Part shown: in pieces, positions 1 to 10,556 of the stretch
Numbering within the stretch: the first letter of the stretch is position 1
Layout: each line of letters opens with the position of its first letter
DNA from: a virus
IMG/VR virus record: IMGVR_UViG_3300030107_002709
Location: 1-64,000 of that record
Reading direction: 5' to 3' (one strand)
Length of the DNA stretch: 64,000 nucleotides
Notes under the pieces: model-generated
Told to the model about the DNA's origin: nothing
The model's input: only the letters and a program-made list of their open reading frames with translations
The model's database searches: none
Made by a program: the position numbers and the translations under genes

Positions 1-679
1 CAGTAGCATCAACATTAAATATTAATTGATCACCTTGATAGGTAGTGATCGCTTGGTTAGCTGAACCTGACTGTGGTGTAAAGAACTTAGTAGTAGATGT
101 CCATCCACCAGGAGGATCACCAGTTAAATCAATAGCAGTACCATTACCAGCATTAGTTAGGTTTTCTGCTAACTTTATCTCAGTAGCACTGACACGAATA
201 ACATAGACAGTTTTATTGAGTGTTAGTCCACCAATAACATTATTAGCATCTCCACCACTAGGAATAAAAACAAGTTCTGTTCCTGTTGTTAGTACATCAT
301 TATAAGGAACCGTTAGAGTATCAGAACCAGCATTAAGTGCAGTTGGTATCCAAGTCTCTTGTAAATAATATGATGTAGTACCATTAGCAGTTACTTGGAA
401 CTTTCTTTCTGCTCTACTACTATTATTAGTCAGAGTACCACCACAATGCATCCAATCCATATTTTCAGGATCACTATTCTCTAGTCCATTGAAATAAGAA
501 ACTGGTTCTTCATTATTAGTCTGACCTGGCCACAAAGCACAGACAGGAACACCAGTCTTTGCAGTTCCTCCATGAAATCCTAGATCAGAAAAGACTTCCT
601 CTAATGCATCTAATACATCCAGTCTAGTCCATCCAGTCTGATCTGAATTTACATTTACTGTACCATAGTTTACTGCCAT
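1..679 (-). CDS. Virion structural / tail-fibre-associated protein, C-terminus cut by window edge
   Basis: An ATG at 679 opens a reading frame that stays open to base 1, giving 226 codons, and the C-terminus lies outside the window. It begins MAVNYGTVNVNSDQTGWTR and continues with a hydrophilic Gly/Asn/Thr-rich sequence that includes LDVLDALEEVF and DLGFHGGT. It follows directly after the stop of the 1211-aa fibre-like gene, and an AGGAG ribosome-binding site sits inside the end of that gene, so the two are probably translationally coupled. Composition and position in a run of giant fibre-like genes suggest a virion protein. No catalytic motif is visible and I do not recognise a specific family. 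Confidence 0.7.
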   Translation of the reverse strand, partial: MAVNYGTVNVNSDQTGWTRLDVLDALEEVFSDLGFHGGTAKTGVPVCALWPGQTNNEEPVSYFNGLENSDPENMDWMHCGGTLTNNSSRAERKFQVTANGTTSYYLQETWIPTALNAGSDTLTVPYNDVLTTGTELVFIPSGGDANNVIGGLTLNKTVYVIRVSATEIKLAENLTNAGNGTAIDLTGDPPGGWTSTTKFFTPQSGSANQAITTYQGDQLIFNVDAT

Positions 680-684
680 TGGAA

Positions 685-3600
685 CTACTCTCCTATTTTT
701 AGAACGGTTAGGGTCACTTGTATAGTGGCGGCTGAACCGCTTCTATTATTTATTGAAACATAAATGTTTTCGTCTCTTGGATTATTATTATTGAATCCCA
801 TAACACCAGGTGTTATAAGAACTTCTTGATTTGCTGCAGAAGTTCTAACCTCTGCTACTACACCACTACCTGGTGCTGGATCCGCACCTTCACTTCTATC
901 TTTATCAGTTTGTCTTGTAGCATCATCAACATACAATCTTATCCAAGCTTCATGAGATGAAGTAATCTTGTAAAGAACATACCCTTTGTGTCCTGTAATT
1001 GTTACTTCACCACGTGCATTATCAGCAATGCTAGTTGATGTTGCATTAACATCACCTATAGATGGAGCAGTTGATCCACCTGTTGAACTGATGACTCCAT
1101 TACCATCAATAGTAACAGTAGAACCATCAACCTTAACACCACCAAGAGTTCCACTAGCAGTAACACCAGCAGTAGGTAATGTATATGCTCCAGCGTTAGC
1201 ACTAAGAACACCAGTAGCAGCATCCATAGTAAGGTTAGCACCTACTTTAATACCACCAAGAACTGATGCTGATGCTTGAGGTATAGATGTTAAGTAACTT
1301 GCTAGGTCAGGTGGTGTGTATGTAAAGGTGCTACCAGTTAATGATATACCTCCACCACCACTAGCAGCAGCATTAGCTCCTACTGCATAGTCTTTACTGT
1401 TGATAGTAATTCTTTTGTTAGCACCATCCCATGCAACATCAGTTCCATTACTACCAATGAATTCTATACTGTTAACAGTTGGAGTTGTATCATCATCTGT
1501 TAGATCAATGAATGCATTAGTAGAACTTGTATTTCTACCAGTTAATGTGTAGGTTAATCCACCTCCTCCTCCACCACCACCAGTAACGGTAGCACTGAGG
1601 AATTTTGTACCACTATCATAGGCAAAAGTAATACCAGTATGAGTACCGTTGCTTATGGAAGACCATGTAGCATCCTTTGCCATATCATCGGTGTACTGAG
1701 TAACCGAAGTACCACCTTGCCTGAAGGTTATTGTATTAGCATCTGTCCTCTCAACACTAAGACCATCAGCACCAGCAAACTTGATTGAATTACTAATACC
1801 TCTAACAGAATCTTGTATCGTTAGATCAGTAGCATTAGGTCCAGCATTAATATCTGAACTCAAAGTATAGTTGTGAATACTTCCAAGTGATAGACCTAGA
1901 TTTATAGATTGGTTACTCCATGCATCAGTAGTAAGTGTTGATGTTAAACCACTACCAACATTAAGAGTAAACTTACCTGAATCTGTACCACTATTATCAA
2001 CCAACTTGATAATCTTTCTAGCACTATTCTCTGATGTAGTACCACTAGTATGTTCATTCGCAGAAAGAGTATATGTCTTCTCATAGTTACCCAACAAGGT
2101 ATCAAAATCAGAATTAGCTTCTGTTGTAGTAACTATTCTCTGACCTATCCAATCACTTCCATCAGAGTAATGCATTGCATTAATGTCACTAGCATATGCT
2201 ATCTGTCCTTCATGAGTTGAAGCAAGTGGATAGTTTGCTACACCAGAGTACACTGTTATACCAGAACCACTACCTCCTCCACCTCCACCAGCAGCATCAA
2301 CCCACTGTGAACTACTACCATCGTTGTAATAGATCTTTAACTGACCAGCGTTAGAGTTCCACCATAAGTCTCCAGCACTAGGTGCACCAGGTGCTGCATC
2401 ATTAATAGTAACGCTAGCTCCACCGCCGCCACCACCACCTGATAGAGTTGACCAAGATGTATTACCAGATCCATCACTGATAAGAACTTGGTTAGCACTA
2501 CCGTTATTTGGTGGGAATACAAAGGTTGTGTTACCAGATAATAAGGATGCTGCTGGAGATTTTAATGTTGTTTGGTATTGATTATTATTATCAGTAGATA
2601 AGTTTAACTCTGCAACAGAATTACCAGCAGAAACAGTCAGTCCACCAACAGTTATAGCAGTTGTAGTTGTACTACCACGACCAGTAACTGAAGAAAGAGT
2701 ATCAGTCTCAGTGTAAGATCCAGCCTGATTGACCCAACTTGTATTTCCCGATCCATCTGTGCGTAAAACTTGATCTACATTACCATGACTTGCAGGTAAC
2801 GTGAAGTTAATGTTACCACTGAAGTTAGCATGGGGTGGTGCTTTTACACTTACCTTATGTGCATTACTAACCTCACAATAGAGGTCGATAGATGCCACGT
2901 TTCCAGTGCCTGTTCTTATTGATAGAAGACCATCAGCAAGAGTGATACCACCCGTAGTACCATTACCACCAATGGTAGCAGAGTTATTTGATGTTGATCC
3001 CCTAGCAATAACATTAGCAAGGGTGCTGGTCTCCGTGTAAGATGTTAAATAATTACTAAGATCTGGTGGGGTGAATGAAAAGACTCCATTTGCACTGTTA
3101 TATGTTATGTTTCCGTTACCACTAGCAGCATTTGGTGCACCAACAGACAAAGCAGTTAGTGCTACATACCCACCAGAAGCATGATCACCCCATGCATATG
3201 CTGCATCCCAGTTAGTTATCTTAGTACCAGTAATATTATATGCAGCAGAAGCAACAAAGACTGGATCAGACTCTGCAGATGTTGAAGTTAGATATCCCTG
3301 TGTACTATGATCACCCCAACCATGAGCTTCATTCCAATCTGTTGAAGTACCACCAGTAGCAGTAACAACACCACTGACTGTAATTCCTGTCGCCGTAGTA
3401 GCTAATTTCTCTGCTGCAGAATGATATAACTTAACCTCTCCATCAGGAACAAACTTAGCAAGAAGGTCACTGGTTCCATTCTTTAATAAGTTAATATCAT
3501 GTGCACTCTCAATTGATAATGGATTACCAGCATTAGAATGTTTTATCTGACTCTTACTACCTGTATGAACAATAGTAAAATCAGATCCTGTACCAAGAAC

Positions 3601-4320
3601 TATGGACTGAGTATCTGATAAGACAATTCCACCAACTGTAAGTATTTGGTTAGTACTACTTCCTCTATCAGATACACTATCAAGTGTTTCATTAACAGCA
3701 AAAGATCCGAAACTAAGACCACCCGATCCATCAGTAACTATAGCTTGTCCAGACAGACCATCATTTGAAGGGTAGGTTAAACCAGAAGCTTCTAAAGTAT
3801 TTGATATAGTGGTTTTTAAATTTGTTACAGTAACCTTGGCTACATTATTCTGATATAGTTTTACAGTACCACCCACACCCTCAGATGCTTCAATCAGTGT
3901 AGAACTACTTGCTTGATTCTTTAAAGCAATAGCATCACTACAAATTTCTAAACCAGTTAAAGCAACTATCCTATTACCATCAGCAGTGGTGTGAGATATT
4001 GCTAGGTCATCACTAGCACCAAACAATGCAGCTGCACCATCACCCCATTTCAGTGAATCACCAGATGGACTCCATTGTACATTACTTGTTGAACCAGTGA
4101 ATGTTGATGTACCACCACTTACAAATCCAGCATCAAGAGTAAGTTGTACATTAGTAGTAGCACCTCTGTTTGTAACTGTTGCTAAATCATCTGTACCTGT
4201 ACTTGATACTCCAACAGATTCCCAAGCAACACCATCCCACGCCCAAGTCCTCCCACCTGTAGTATAGGTGAAACTACCATCAGTTAGTTGCCCTGCGGTT
4301 GAGGGAAAATTTATGGCCAT
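685..4320 (-). CDS. Large modular virion / tail-fibre-like protein (1211 aa)
   Basis: A long Ser/Thr/Gly/Asn-rich protein with low-complexity poly-Gly linkers and no enzymatic motif, typical of cyanomyovirus fibre or decoration proteins. Repeated modules are visible: pairs of W-x-x-AHGWGDH...GYLT-like units near residues 330-385, and a GDLWWNS..G.LKIYY..GSSSQWV unit near residues 650-680. Both also occur in the neighbouring 1850-aa protein. The last 120 residues look like a compact globular cap (W-I-R-L-Y, DPAPGSGV). The ATG at 4320 is preceded by GGAAGGAG and, further up, a GATAAATA late-promoter box. A role in host adsorption is inferred from composition and neighbours. Confidence 0.75.
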   Translation of the reverse strand: MAINFPSTAGQLTDGSFTYTTGGRTWAWDGVAWESVGVSSTGTDDLATVTNRGATTNVQLTLDAGFVSGGTSTFTGSTSNVQWSPSGDSLKWGDGAAALFGASDDLAISHTTADGNRIVALTGLEICSDAIALKNQASSSTLIEASEGVGGTVKLYQNNVAKVTVTNLKTTISNTLEASGLTYPSNDGLSGQAIVTDGSGGLSFGSFAVNETLDSVSDRGSSTNQILTVGGIVLSDTQSIVLGTGSDFTIVHTGSKSQIKHSNAGNPLSIESAHDINLLKNGTSDLLAKFVPDGEVKLYHSAAEKLATTATGITVSGVVTATGGTSTDWNEAHGWGDHSTQGYLTSTSAESDPVFVASAAYNITGTKITNWDAAYAWGDHASGGYVALTALSVGAPNAASGNGNITYNSANGVFSFTPPDLSNYLTSYTETSTLANVIARGSTSNNSATIGGNGTTGGITLADGLLSIRTGTGNVASIDLYCEVSNAHKVSVKAPPHANFSGNINFTLPASHGNVDQVLRTDGSGNTSWVNQAGSYTETDTLSSVTGRGSTTTTAITVGGLTVSAGNSVAELNLSTDNNNQYQTTLKSPAASLLSGNTTFVFPPNNGSANQVLISDGSGNTSWSTLSGGGGGGGASVTINDAAPGAPSAGDLWWNSNAGQLKIYYNDGSSSQWVDAAGGGGGGSGSGITVYSGVANYPLASTHEGQIAYASDINAMHYSDGSDWIGQRIVTTTEANSDFDTLLGNYEKTYTLSANEHTSGTTSENSARKIIKLVDNSGTDSGKFTLNVGSGLTSTLTTDAWSNQSINLGLSLGSIHNYTLSSDINAGPNATDLTIQDSVRGISNSIKFAGADGLSVERTDANTITFRQGGTSVTQYTDDMAKDATWSSISNGTHTGITFAYDSGTKFLSATVTGGGGGGGGLTYTLTGRNTSSTNAFIDLTDDDTTPTVNSIEFIGSNGTDVAWDGANKRITINSKDYAVGANAAASGGGGISLTGSTFTYTPPDLASYLTSIPQASASVLGGIKVGANLTMDAATGVLSANAGAYTLPTAGVTASGTLGGVKVDGSTVTIDGNGVISSTGGSTAPSIGDVNATSTSIADNARGEVTITGHKGYVLYKITSSHEAWIRLYVDDATRQTDKDRSEGADPAPGSGVVAEVRTSAANQEVLITPGVMGFNNNNPRDENIYVSINNRSGSAATIQVTLTVLKIGE

Positions 4321-4342
4321 GCTTAGATTACTCCTTCCAGTT

Positions 4343-4350
4343 TATTTATC
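4343..4350 (-). promoter_or_regulatory. Late-type promoter box GATAAATA
   Basis: On the minus strand the box reads GATAAATA, 23 bases upstream of the ATG at 4320. It differs at one base from the T4 late consensus TATAAATA recognised by gp55-programmed RNA polymerase. The position, between two giant structural genes, fits late expression. Confidence 0.55.
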
Positions 4351-7300
4351 CTATAGAGCTGCTATTCTTGTTTGGAAATCAGCGAAGTCAGTAGATGCTG
4401 CAACGACACTCTTCAATTCACTTAGTTTAATATAATCTGTCTGGGATAACGGTGGTGTTGCAGAAACCCACTGTGAAGAATCAGGATCTTGGTAGTAGAT
4501 CTTAAGTGTACCATCAGTTGAATCCCACCATAGATCACCATCAATTGCTGTTGCTGGAGCAGTATCATCAGTAGATACATTAGCACCACCGCCACCGCCA
4601 CCGCCTCCACCAGAACCACTGGAGACCTTCATGATGTAGCAGAGGGCATAGTATTTTGGTCTGATGTCTACATTGTTACCACTACCATTAGTTAAAACAG
4701 TAGCACCAGTAGTCTTAACATCAGATCCAAGACTTAAAGTTCTGTCTCCGATAGAAATACTAGTTGGATTGCTATCTACAGTTACACTAGAGTTAGAACT
4801 ACCAACAGATCCTGATACAGAAACAGATGGACTTGCACTACCTGTACTACCACTATGAGTGTGGCCACCAGCATTACCTGTGTTACCACCAACATTTCCA
4901 TAGAAACTATGACTGTGACCACCACCACTACTGATACTTATACCAGTACCAGAACTCCAAGTTGAACTAGTAGAAGCTCCAGAAACAACAGTAGTATCAG
5001 CTCCATGACTATCAGTATCAACACCTGTACCTCCAGAAGGTATAGCAGCCGTATGTTGATGGCCAGGATCACTTACACTGTGACCATGATTTCCACCACT
5101 ACCTGTGTTACCGCTAACACTACCACTCATAGAGTGAGAGTGAGAACCCTGACTAGATCCAGTACTGAAGTTGTGACTATGTGAACTAGATGATCCACTA
5201 CCACTCCAACTATGTGAGTGTCCACTATCACTTACGTCATGAGAGTGTCCATCATCTGTAACACTATGAGTATGAGATCCAACTGAAGTATGTGAGTGTC
5301 CAGGATCATTCAAACCATGAGCATGAGAAGGCATCTGATTAGTGGTCAGAGTTATTAAATCATTACCACCAGTATCATCAACAGAATATGTTTCACCTAC
5401 GTTACCAGTTCCTATAGAAGCACCAACAACAAATCTATCTCTTAGATCAGGAGTCTGTTGTCCATTCTGCACAGAACCATCACACAATGCCCAACCAGTT
5501 GGTATATTACTGATAGATCCAGACCAAATTATAATCATACCTTGCTCAACACCGCTAGGTGGTATCACCTGATCTGCTGCTTCCCACTTCAATGTAGAAC
5601 TATTGTACTGTAATATCTGACCAGAACCAGGTGATGCTGTTGAAACATCTGATAGATCATTAAGAGAACTAGCACTCAAACCAGTTAAATATCCAGCACT
5701 AGCATGGTTACCCCATCCATGTGCTGTAGTCCAATTAGTTGAGTTTCCACCAGTAGTAGTGATCTCACCACTAACTGTAATTCCAGATGTAGTAGTCTCA
5801 AATTTCTTTACTTTATTCCAGAACAACTCAACTGAACCTGAGTCATTGAAGATTGCTCTGTTACCACCACTCTCAGTAATTCTTAATGGATGTCCACCTG
5901 GACTACTAACAATATTAGCAGATCCACTATGACCAATCTGTAGATCCTGTCCAGCACCCATCTTAAGATAGATACTATCATCTACAGTAATATCATTGGT
6001 ACTAGAAATACCATGAGCAGTGATAGAAGTTGTAGTAGTGTTACCTCTTTGAGCAACATTATCAAGAGTGTCTGCAGCAGAAACAACAGCAGGAGTAAAT
6101 TCAAATACACCAGTGTTAGAATTATATGATAATCCACCACCAGCAGCTGCTGTTACAGTACTAACGGATAGATCTGTTAGGTTTATACCACCTCCACCAC
6201 TAGCAGTAAGGTCAGACGCTGGTTCATATAGATTTGTATTTGCATTCCACTTCAGTATCTGACCCTGTGAAGGAGCAGCAGAAGATACATCAGCAAGATC
6301 TTTTGTCTTAAATCCTTGTCCACTAATGGTTATAGAACCAACATCTAGAGCACTCGAAATCGTCACTCCAGTCGCAGTGGTTTCTAAACGCTTTGTTCCA
6401 TTATGGTAGAGCTCAACTGTACCACCATTAATAAACTGTGCTAATAGATCTCCACTAGCACCACCACCATTAGTAATCTTTGTTATACCACCAGTAGAAC
6501 CTATCAATAGATCAGAGTTAACAGTCCTCAATGATAGATCAACTGTGTTACCTACTATCTCATCTACTGTAGTATCATGATATATCTGTAAGGTCTGAGA
6601 AGGACCGAACCTTAACTTATGATTTGCACCTGAAAGATCCAATCCACCAGCAGTAATAACATTACTAGTAGTAGCACCATTAGTACTAACATCATGTAAG
6701 TCTGATGATGTTGGAGCTGAAGCAAGGTTGGTGAAGCTAACGACACCTTGACCATTTGTGGTCATGACTTGTCCTGGATTACCGTCAGCCGCAGGGTAGG
6801 TTAAACCACTAACCTTAAACGTACCATTATTACCATTATTAAATTCTACATTACCATTAGAATATATCCTAGAGTAAGTATTGATGCTAACGTATCCATT
6901 AGCAGTGGTGATGAACATATCACCTTCTTGACCCTTGATAGTTCCCTGTACACTAGTATCACTGTTTGCTCTGAATCTAATCTCTGAATGAGATCCAGTA
7001 TCAATAAGTGATAGAGCACCATTCAACGTACCATCATTAGATACATCAACACCACCAACAACAAGAGTATTGGTAGTCTGATTACCTCTATCTGTTACAT
7101 CATCTAAGTCATCACTACCTGATGCTCCACTTACACTAGATACACTAGTCGGAACCCATAGTCCATCACCATCACTCCATGCTAATACCTTACCATCAGC
7201 AGCACTATCAACTGAAGTAGATACATTTGTTAAAGTTCCTAGTGTAGATGGTACAGAAGGCTTACCAGTTAAAGAGTTCCATGTACCATCAAATAATGAT

Positions 7301-9903
7301 GGTGTGTTAGTTAAACTATTATAGTCTCCATTGAATACATCAGCAGGTGTAAAGGTAAACGTACCATTATTATCATAAGATAAACTACCACCACCTGAAG
7401 CAGGTGATCCTGTAGATACAGAGAAGGCAGTCAATCCACCTACAATTCCACCACCACCTGATAGATCAGATCCAGGAGCCCATTTGTTCTGTGCAGAACT
7501 CCACTTAAGAACCTGTCCATCTGAAGGAGAAGCATTAGATACATCAAACAGATCAGAAAGATTCTCAGTTAAAATATTTGTTAGATAACCCTGACTAGAA
7601 TGATTACCCCATTGATATGCAGCATTCCAGTTAGCAGTTTGAACATTAGTTATATTATATGCAGCAGAAGCAACAAAGACAGGATCAATCTCATTGTATG
7701 ACGTTAGATAAGGACTAAGATCTGGTGGTGCATATGTGAATATACCATTAGAAGGACTGTATGTTAATCCACCTGGTCCACTAGGATTTAATTGGTATAC
7801 AGAAAGTTGAGAGAAGTCTGCATTACCTCCACCACCTCCACCTTCACCTTCACCATGATCAGCTTGGGCTGCCCATTTAGTACCATCCCATTTAATTATA
7901 TGTCCTACTGCAAGTGTTCCAGTATCTACATCACTAAGATCACCTATACTTGCTTGACTTACTTGCTGTCCTAGTTGAATCCAAGTTCCATCCTGATACA
8001 TCTCAACTTGGTTTGAACTATTGTTATAAACCAGAGTACCATTGAGTACATTTAGTGCATCTCTTTCACTAGTTGTCTTACTAGGTAACTTAAGTGAATC
8101 TAATATACTAAGAGAAGATATATTACCAGCAGCAGATACAATATTATCGGTATTAATATAACCATCTACTTTAAACTCACCACCACCAGGTTCCCATAGT
8201 AATTGGTTAGTTCCAGCAAAACCACCACCAGAATTATACTGTATCGATCCTGTTACTCCACCAGCATTAGGAGTACCACCTCCACCTCCACCAGAGACAG
8301 AAGTAGTAGCAATACTTGTTATCCTTCCTGTTGGACTTACAGTAATAATAGGTATACTATTAGCACTACCATAAGTTCCACCAGATGCACCTGTTAACCC
8401 TGATAACTGATCTGCATTACCAGTGTATGCATTAGCATCTAATGTACCAGTTACAGTAAGACCAGCAAATGTAGGAGTAGCAGCAACACTTAAGTCTTGT
8501 GCAACAGAGAAAGTTAACTCATTATTATTTGTACCACCTCTAGTAAGAGTAACACCAGTACCAGCAGTTAATTTAAACTCCTCTGCATTAGAATTACTAT
8601 CAGTTAAACGAACAATCTTTGTGCTAGCTTGTGTATCATTCTCTACAGTCAGATAGTATAAAGTATCTGCAGAGTCAACAGTTAATTTCTTATTGGTATT
8701 ATCAAGGTTAACTGTAGTAGCACCAGTACCTACTACTTGTAGAATATCATTACTAGCAATAGTAACATTTACAGTAGCATCTCCTATTGCCCATCCTGCA
8801 TACAGCGAAGGTATCTGACCCCAAGTAGCTGTGTTACCATCTGATGTGAGGTATCTACCAGAATTACCTGCTTGAGCAGGTAACAATGCAGTGATTGCTG
8901 CTGACGCTGTGGTAGCACCAGTACCACCATATGCTATACCTATGGTATTAGCATTCCAAATACCAGATGTTAGTGCACCAACACTAGTAAGACTAGAACT
9001 TACTACAGTGTTACCAAGACCAGTAGAATCTATTACACTAATTCCATTGATCTTATATTCTTTACCTATAGATAGATCCCAATTCTCTGAAGACTTCCAA
9101 GCATCCTCACTATTATCCCAGAGAATAGTATGTTCTGTGTTCCCCTTTAATTTTATACCACCACCATCAGCTATACTATCTGAAGGGGCGAGGACATCAT
9201 TTAAAAATATGAACTTATCTGTTGTAGTAACAGTGGTAACATTAGAGTACGTTGTCGTTCCCTGTACTGTAAGATTACCTGATATTACAAGAGAATTAAA
9301 TGTTACAGAGTCAGTTGTTCCTACTGGTTGTCCAATCTGAATCTGATTCTCGGAATTAATGGTTACACCATTCGTTCCTGTATATGTTGTGTTTGTATCA
9401 GTTGCATTTACGGTGATCGTTCTACCGCTTTGAGTAATATTAGCAGCACCGCTACCAACAATAGATACATCTCCATCAGTATAGCCTGTACCATTAGCAC
9501 CTATCTTCGTTACTGTATCAGTGTCTGTGAAGTTACCATCAACAGTAATCCTAGATCCATCTCTAGTTAAAGCTATGTTTGAACCTGCAACAAGGACTAC
9601 TTCAGAGCTTGATCCTCCTGATCCACCTGCAGTTAACTTAATTACTTTATCCGTTACTGGATTAACTCCATCAACAGCAGACACTACGTAAGTCGTGTTG
9701 CTATCTGTTGTGGAAATACTAAACCACTCTAGTCCTGTAGATCCCCTTCCTAAAACTTGGCCTGATAATCCTGGGTTGCTATTAAGAATAATAGAACCAT
9801 CAATTTCTAAATTTTTAGTACTAGGTATCTTAAGACCTTCGACTGCAAGGGTAGGACCACTACCACCTTGATTGATGAGTTCGTTTACTCTAATTCTGGA
9901 CAT
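4351..9903 (-). CDS. Giant tail-fibre protein with tail-collar domain and His-rich tip (1850 aa)
   Basis: This is the largest gene in the window. Its N-terminal ~1440 residues are Ser/Thr/Gly/Asn-rich with recurring units (W-x-x-A-x-x-W-G-x-H...GYLT, LSDVS...G.ILKW, TLDNVA.RGN.TT). Around residues 1465-1540 it has a phage tail-collar-like signature (IPTGWALCDGS, then TPDLRDRFVVGA). A His-rich segment at about residues 1520-1685 carries many H-x-H pairs, and the collar closes with RPKYYALCYIMK near residue 1750. The C-terminus repeats a GDLWWDS..G.LKIYY unit found in the 1211-aa protein. By analogy with T4 fibre tips this is probably a receptor-binding fibre; that role is inferred. Confidence 0.82.
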   Translation of the reverse strand: MSRIRVNELINQGGSGPTLAVEGLKIPSTKNLEIDGSIILNSNPGLSGQVLGRGSTGLEWFSISTTDSNTTYVVSAVDGVNPVTDKVIKLTAGGSGGSSSEVVLVAGSNIALTRDGSRITVDGNFTDTDTVTKIGANGTGYTDGDVSIVGSGAANITQSGRTITVNATDTNTTYTGTNGVTINSENQIQIGQPVGTTDSVTFNSLVISGNLTVQGTTTYSNVTTVTTTDKFIFLNDVLAPSDSIADGGGIKLKGNTEHTILWDNSEDAWKSSENWDLSIGKEYKINGISVIDSTGLGNTVVSSSLTSVGALTSGIWNANTIGIAYGGTGATTASAAITALLPAQAGNSGRYLTSDGNTATWGQIPSLYAGWAIGDATVNVTIASNDILQVVGTGATTVNLDNTNKKLTVDSADTLYYLTVENDTQASTKIVRLTDSNSNAEEFKLTAGTGVTLTRGGTNNNELTFSVAQDLSVAATPTFAGLTVTGTLDANAYTGNADQLSGLTGASGGTYGSANSIPIITVSPTGRITSIATTSVSGGGGGGTPNAGGVTGSIQYNSGGGFAGTNQLLWEPGGGEFKVDGYINTDNIVSAAGNISSLSILDSLKLPSKTTSERDALNVLNGTLVYNNSSNQVEMYQDGTWIQLGQQVSQASIGDLSDVDTGTLAVGHIIKWDGTKWAAQADHGEGEGGGGGGNADFSQLSVYQLNPSGPGGLTYSPSNGIFTYAPPDLSPYLTSYNEIDPVFVASAAYNITNVQTANWNAAYQWGNHSSQGYLTNILTENLSDLFDVSNASPSDGQVLKWSSAQNKWAPGSDLSGGGGIVGGLTAFSVSTGSPASGGGSLSYDNNGTFTFTPADVFNGDYNSLTNTPSLFDGTWNSLTGKPSVPSTLGTLTNVSTSVDSAADGKVLAWSDGDGLWVPTSVSSVSGASGSDDLDDVTDRGNQTTNTLVVGGVDVSNDGTLNGALSLIDTGSHSEIRFRANSDTSVQGTIKGQEGDMFITTANGYVSINTYSRIYSNGNVEFNNGNNGTFKVSGLTYPAADGNPGQVMTTNGQGVVSFTNLASAPTSSDLHDVSTNGATTSNVITAGGLDLSGANHKLRFGPSQTLQIYHDTTVDEIVGNTVDLSLRTVNSDLLIGSTGGITKITNGGGASGDLLAQFINGGTVELYHNGTKRLETTATGVTISSALDVGSITISGQGFKTKDLADVSSAAPSQGQILKWNANTNLYEPASDLTASGGGGINLTDLSVSTVTAAAGGGLSYNSNTGVFEFTPAVVSAADTLDNVAQRGNTTTTSITAHGISSTNDITVDDSIYLKMGAGQDLQIGHSGSANIVSSPGGHPLRITESGGNRAIFNDSGSVELFWNKVKKFETTTSGITVSGEITTTGGNSTNWTTAHGWGNHASAGYLTGLSASSLNDLSDVSTASPGSGQILQYNSSTLKWEAADQVIPPSGVEQGMIIIWSGSISNIPTGWALCDGSVQNGQQTPDLRDRFVVGASIGTGNVGETYSVDDTGGNDLITLTTNQMPSHAHGLNDPGHSHTSVGSHTHSVTDDGHSHDVSDSGHSHSWSGSGSSSSHSHNFSTGSSQGSHSHSMSGSVSGNTGSGGNHGHSVSDPGHQHTAAIPSGGTGVDTDSHGADTTVVSGASTSSTWSSGTGISISSGGGHSHSFYGNVGGNTGNAGGHTHSGSTGSASPSVSVSGSVGSSNSSVTVDSNPTSISIGDRTLSLGSDVKTTGATVLTNGSGNNVDIRPKYYALCYIMKVSSGSGGGGGGGGGANVSTDDTAPATAIDGDLWWDSTDGTLKIYYQDPDSSQWVSATPPLSQTDYIKLSELKSVVAASTDFADFQTRIAAL

Positions 9904-9932
9904 TCTTCACCGCCTTATCACAGCATCAAAGG

Positions 9933-9940
9933 TATTTATC
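9933..9940 (-). promoter_or_regulatory. Late-type promoter box GATAAATA
   Basis: Minus-strand GATAAATA lies 30 bases upstream of the ATG of the 1850-aa fibre gene and touches the stop codon of the preceding gene. Its spacing matches the other late boxes in this window. Confidence 0.55.
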
Positions 9941-10556
9941 AACCAGACAATCGTGCCTTTATATCTTTACCTTTTTGGACATCAGATTTGAATGATTCAT
10001 AACATGAAAACACACTTGTATTATATCCTGACGGTAGGCTCTCGAATGTAATATCTAATGGTGAAGCAAATGTTGCTGGTAAATCTCTAACCCATTGTCT
10101 AAAAGTATCCCACTCATTATTCTTAAGACTTGTAATATATTCATAGTGATCCGTTGCTGTTAACAAATCATCTCTCATACTTCTAGCTTGTTTTCTTTCA
10201 GCAACAGTTCCCCATTCACCCCACTCAGTTAAGTATTCGGTATCTTCTTTATCCTGTTGTGCTTGTGTTGCTGCTGCTATTTCTGCTTCTATCTTATCAC
10301 ACTCAGTACGAGCCCACACATTATAATAATCTCTCAGTTCATTGGACATCTCAGTAGATGCTTCACGACCTTCAGGTTTAGTTGTCTTCCACTCAATACA
10401 ATTAACATTATTAACAGAATCGTAACGTACAGCCCATATATGCTCCCACTTATCTGTTGGTGCATTACTGGTAAAATCTCTGTCACCATATATCCTGTCG
10501 CCATACATGACTGTTCCATCAGTGGAAGATTCACCAACTAAAATAGAGAATTTCAT
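9939..10556 (-). CDS. Probable tail-fibre assembly chaperone-like protein (205 aa)
   Basis: The C-terminal half has the pattern R-x-x-RD-x-LL-x-x-TD...W-x-x-FRQWVRDLP (residues ~120-168). This resembles the phage tail assembly chaperone type in which a WxxYRxxLRDxP motif is preceded by RDxLLxxSD. Such proteins assist folding or trimerisation of tail fibres. The gene sits directly upstream of the 1850-aa fibre and downstream of another fibre gene, which supports that reading. The N-terminal part (MKFSILVGESSTDGTVMYGD) is unfamiliar. Its start overlaps the previous gene's stop by four bases (ATGA). The assignment is by motif resemblance only. Confidence 0.6.
   Translation of the reverse strand: MKFSILVGESSTDGTVMYGDRIYGDRDFTSNAPTDKWEHIWAVRYDSVNNVNCIEWKTTKPEGREASTEMSNELRDYYNVWARTECDKIEAEIAAATQAQQDKEDTEYLTEWGEWGTVAERKQARSMRDDLLTATDHYEYITSLKNNEWDTFRQWVRDLPATFASPLDITFESLPSGYNTSVFSCYESFKSDVQKGKDIKARLSG

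Noticed and set aside
8891-9340. 149-aa open frame on the plus strand, the longest of many plus-strand frames within fibre genes
   Set aside because: It is antisense to the 1850-aa fibre gene. Low-complexity Thr/Ser/Gly codons leave the complement open by chance; no ribosome-binding site and no recognisable protein.
4351-9903. CRISPR-like regular repeats in the fibre genes
   Set aside because: Repeats encode protein modules in frame, vary in sequence and have no constant spacer length.
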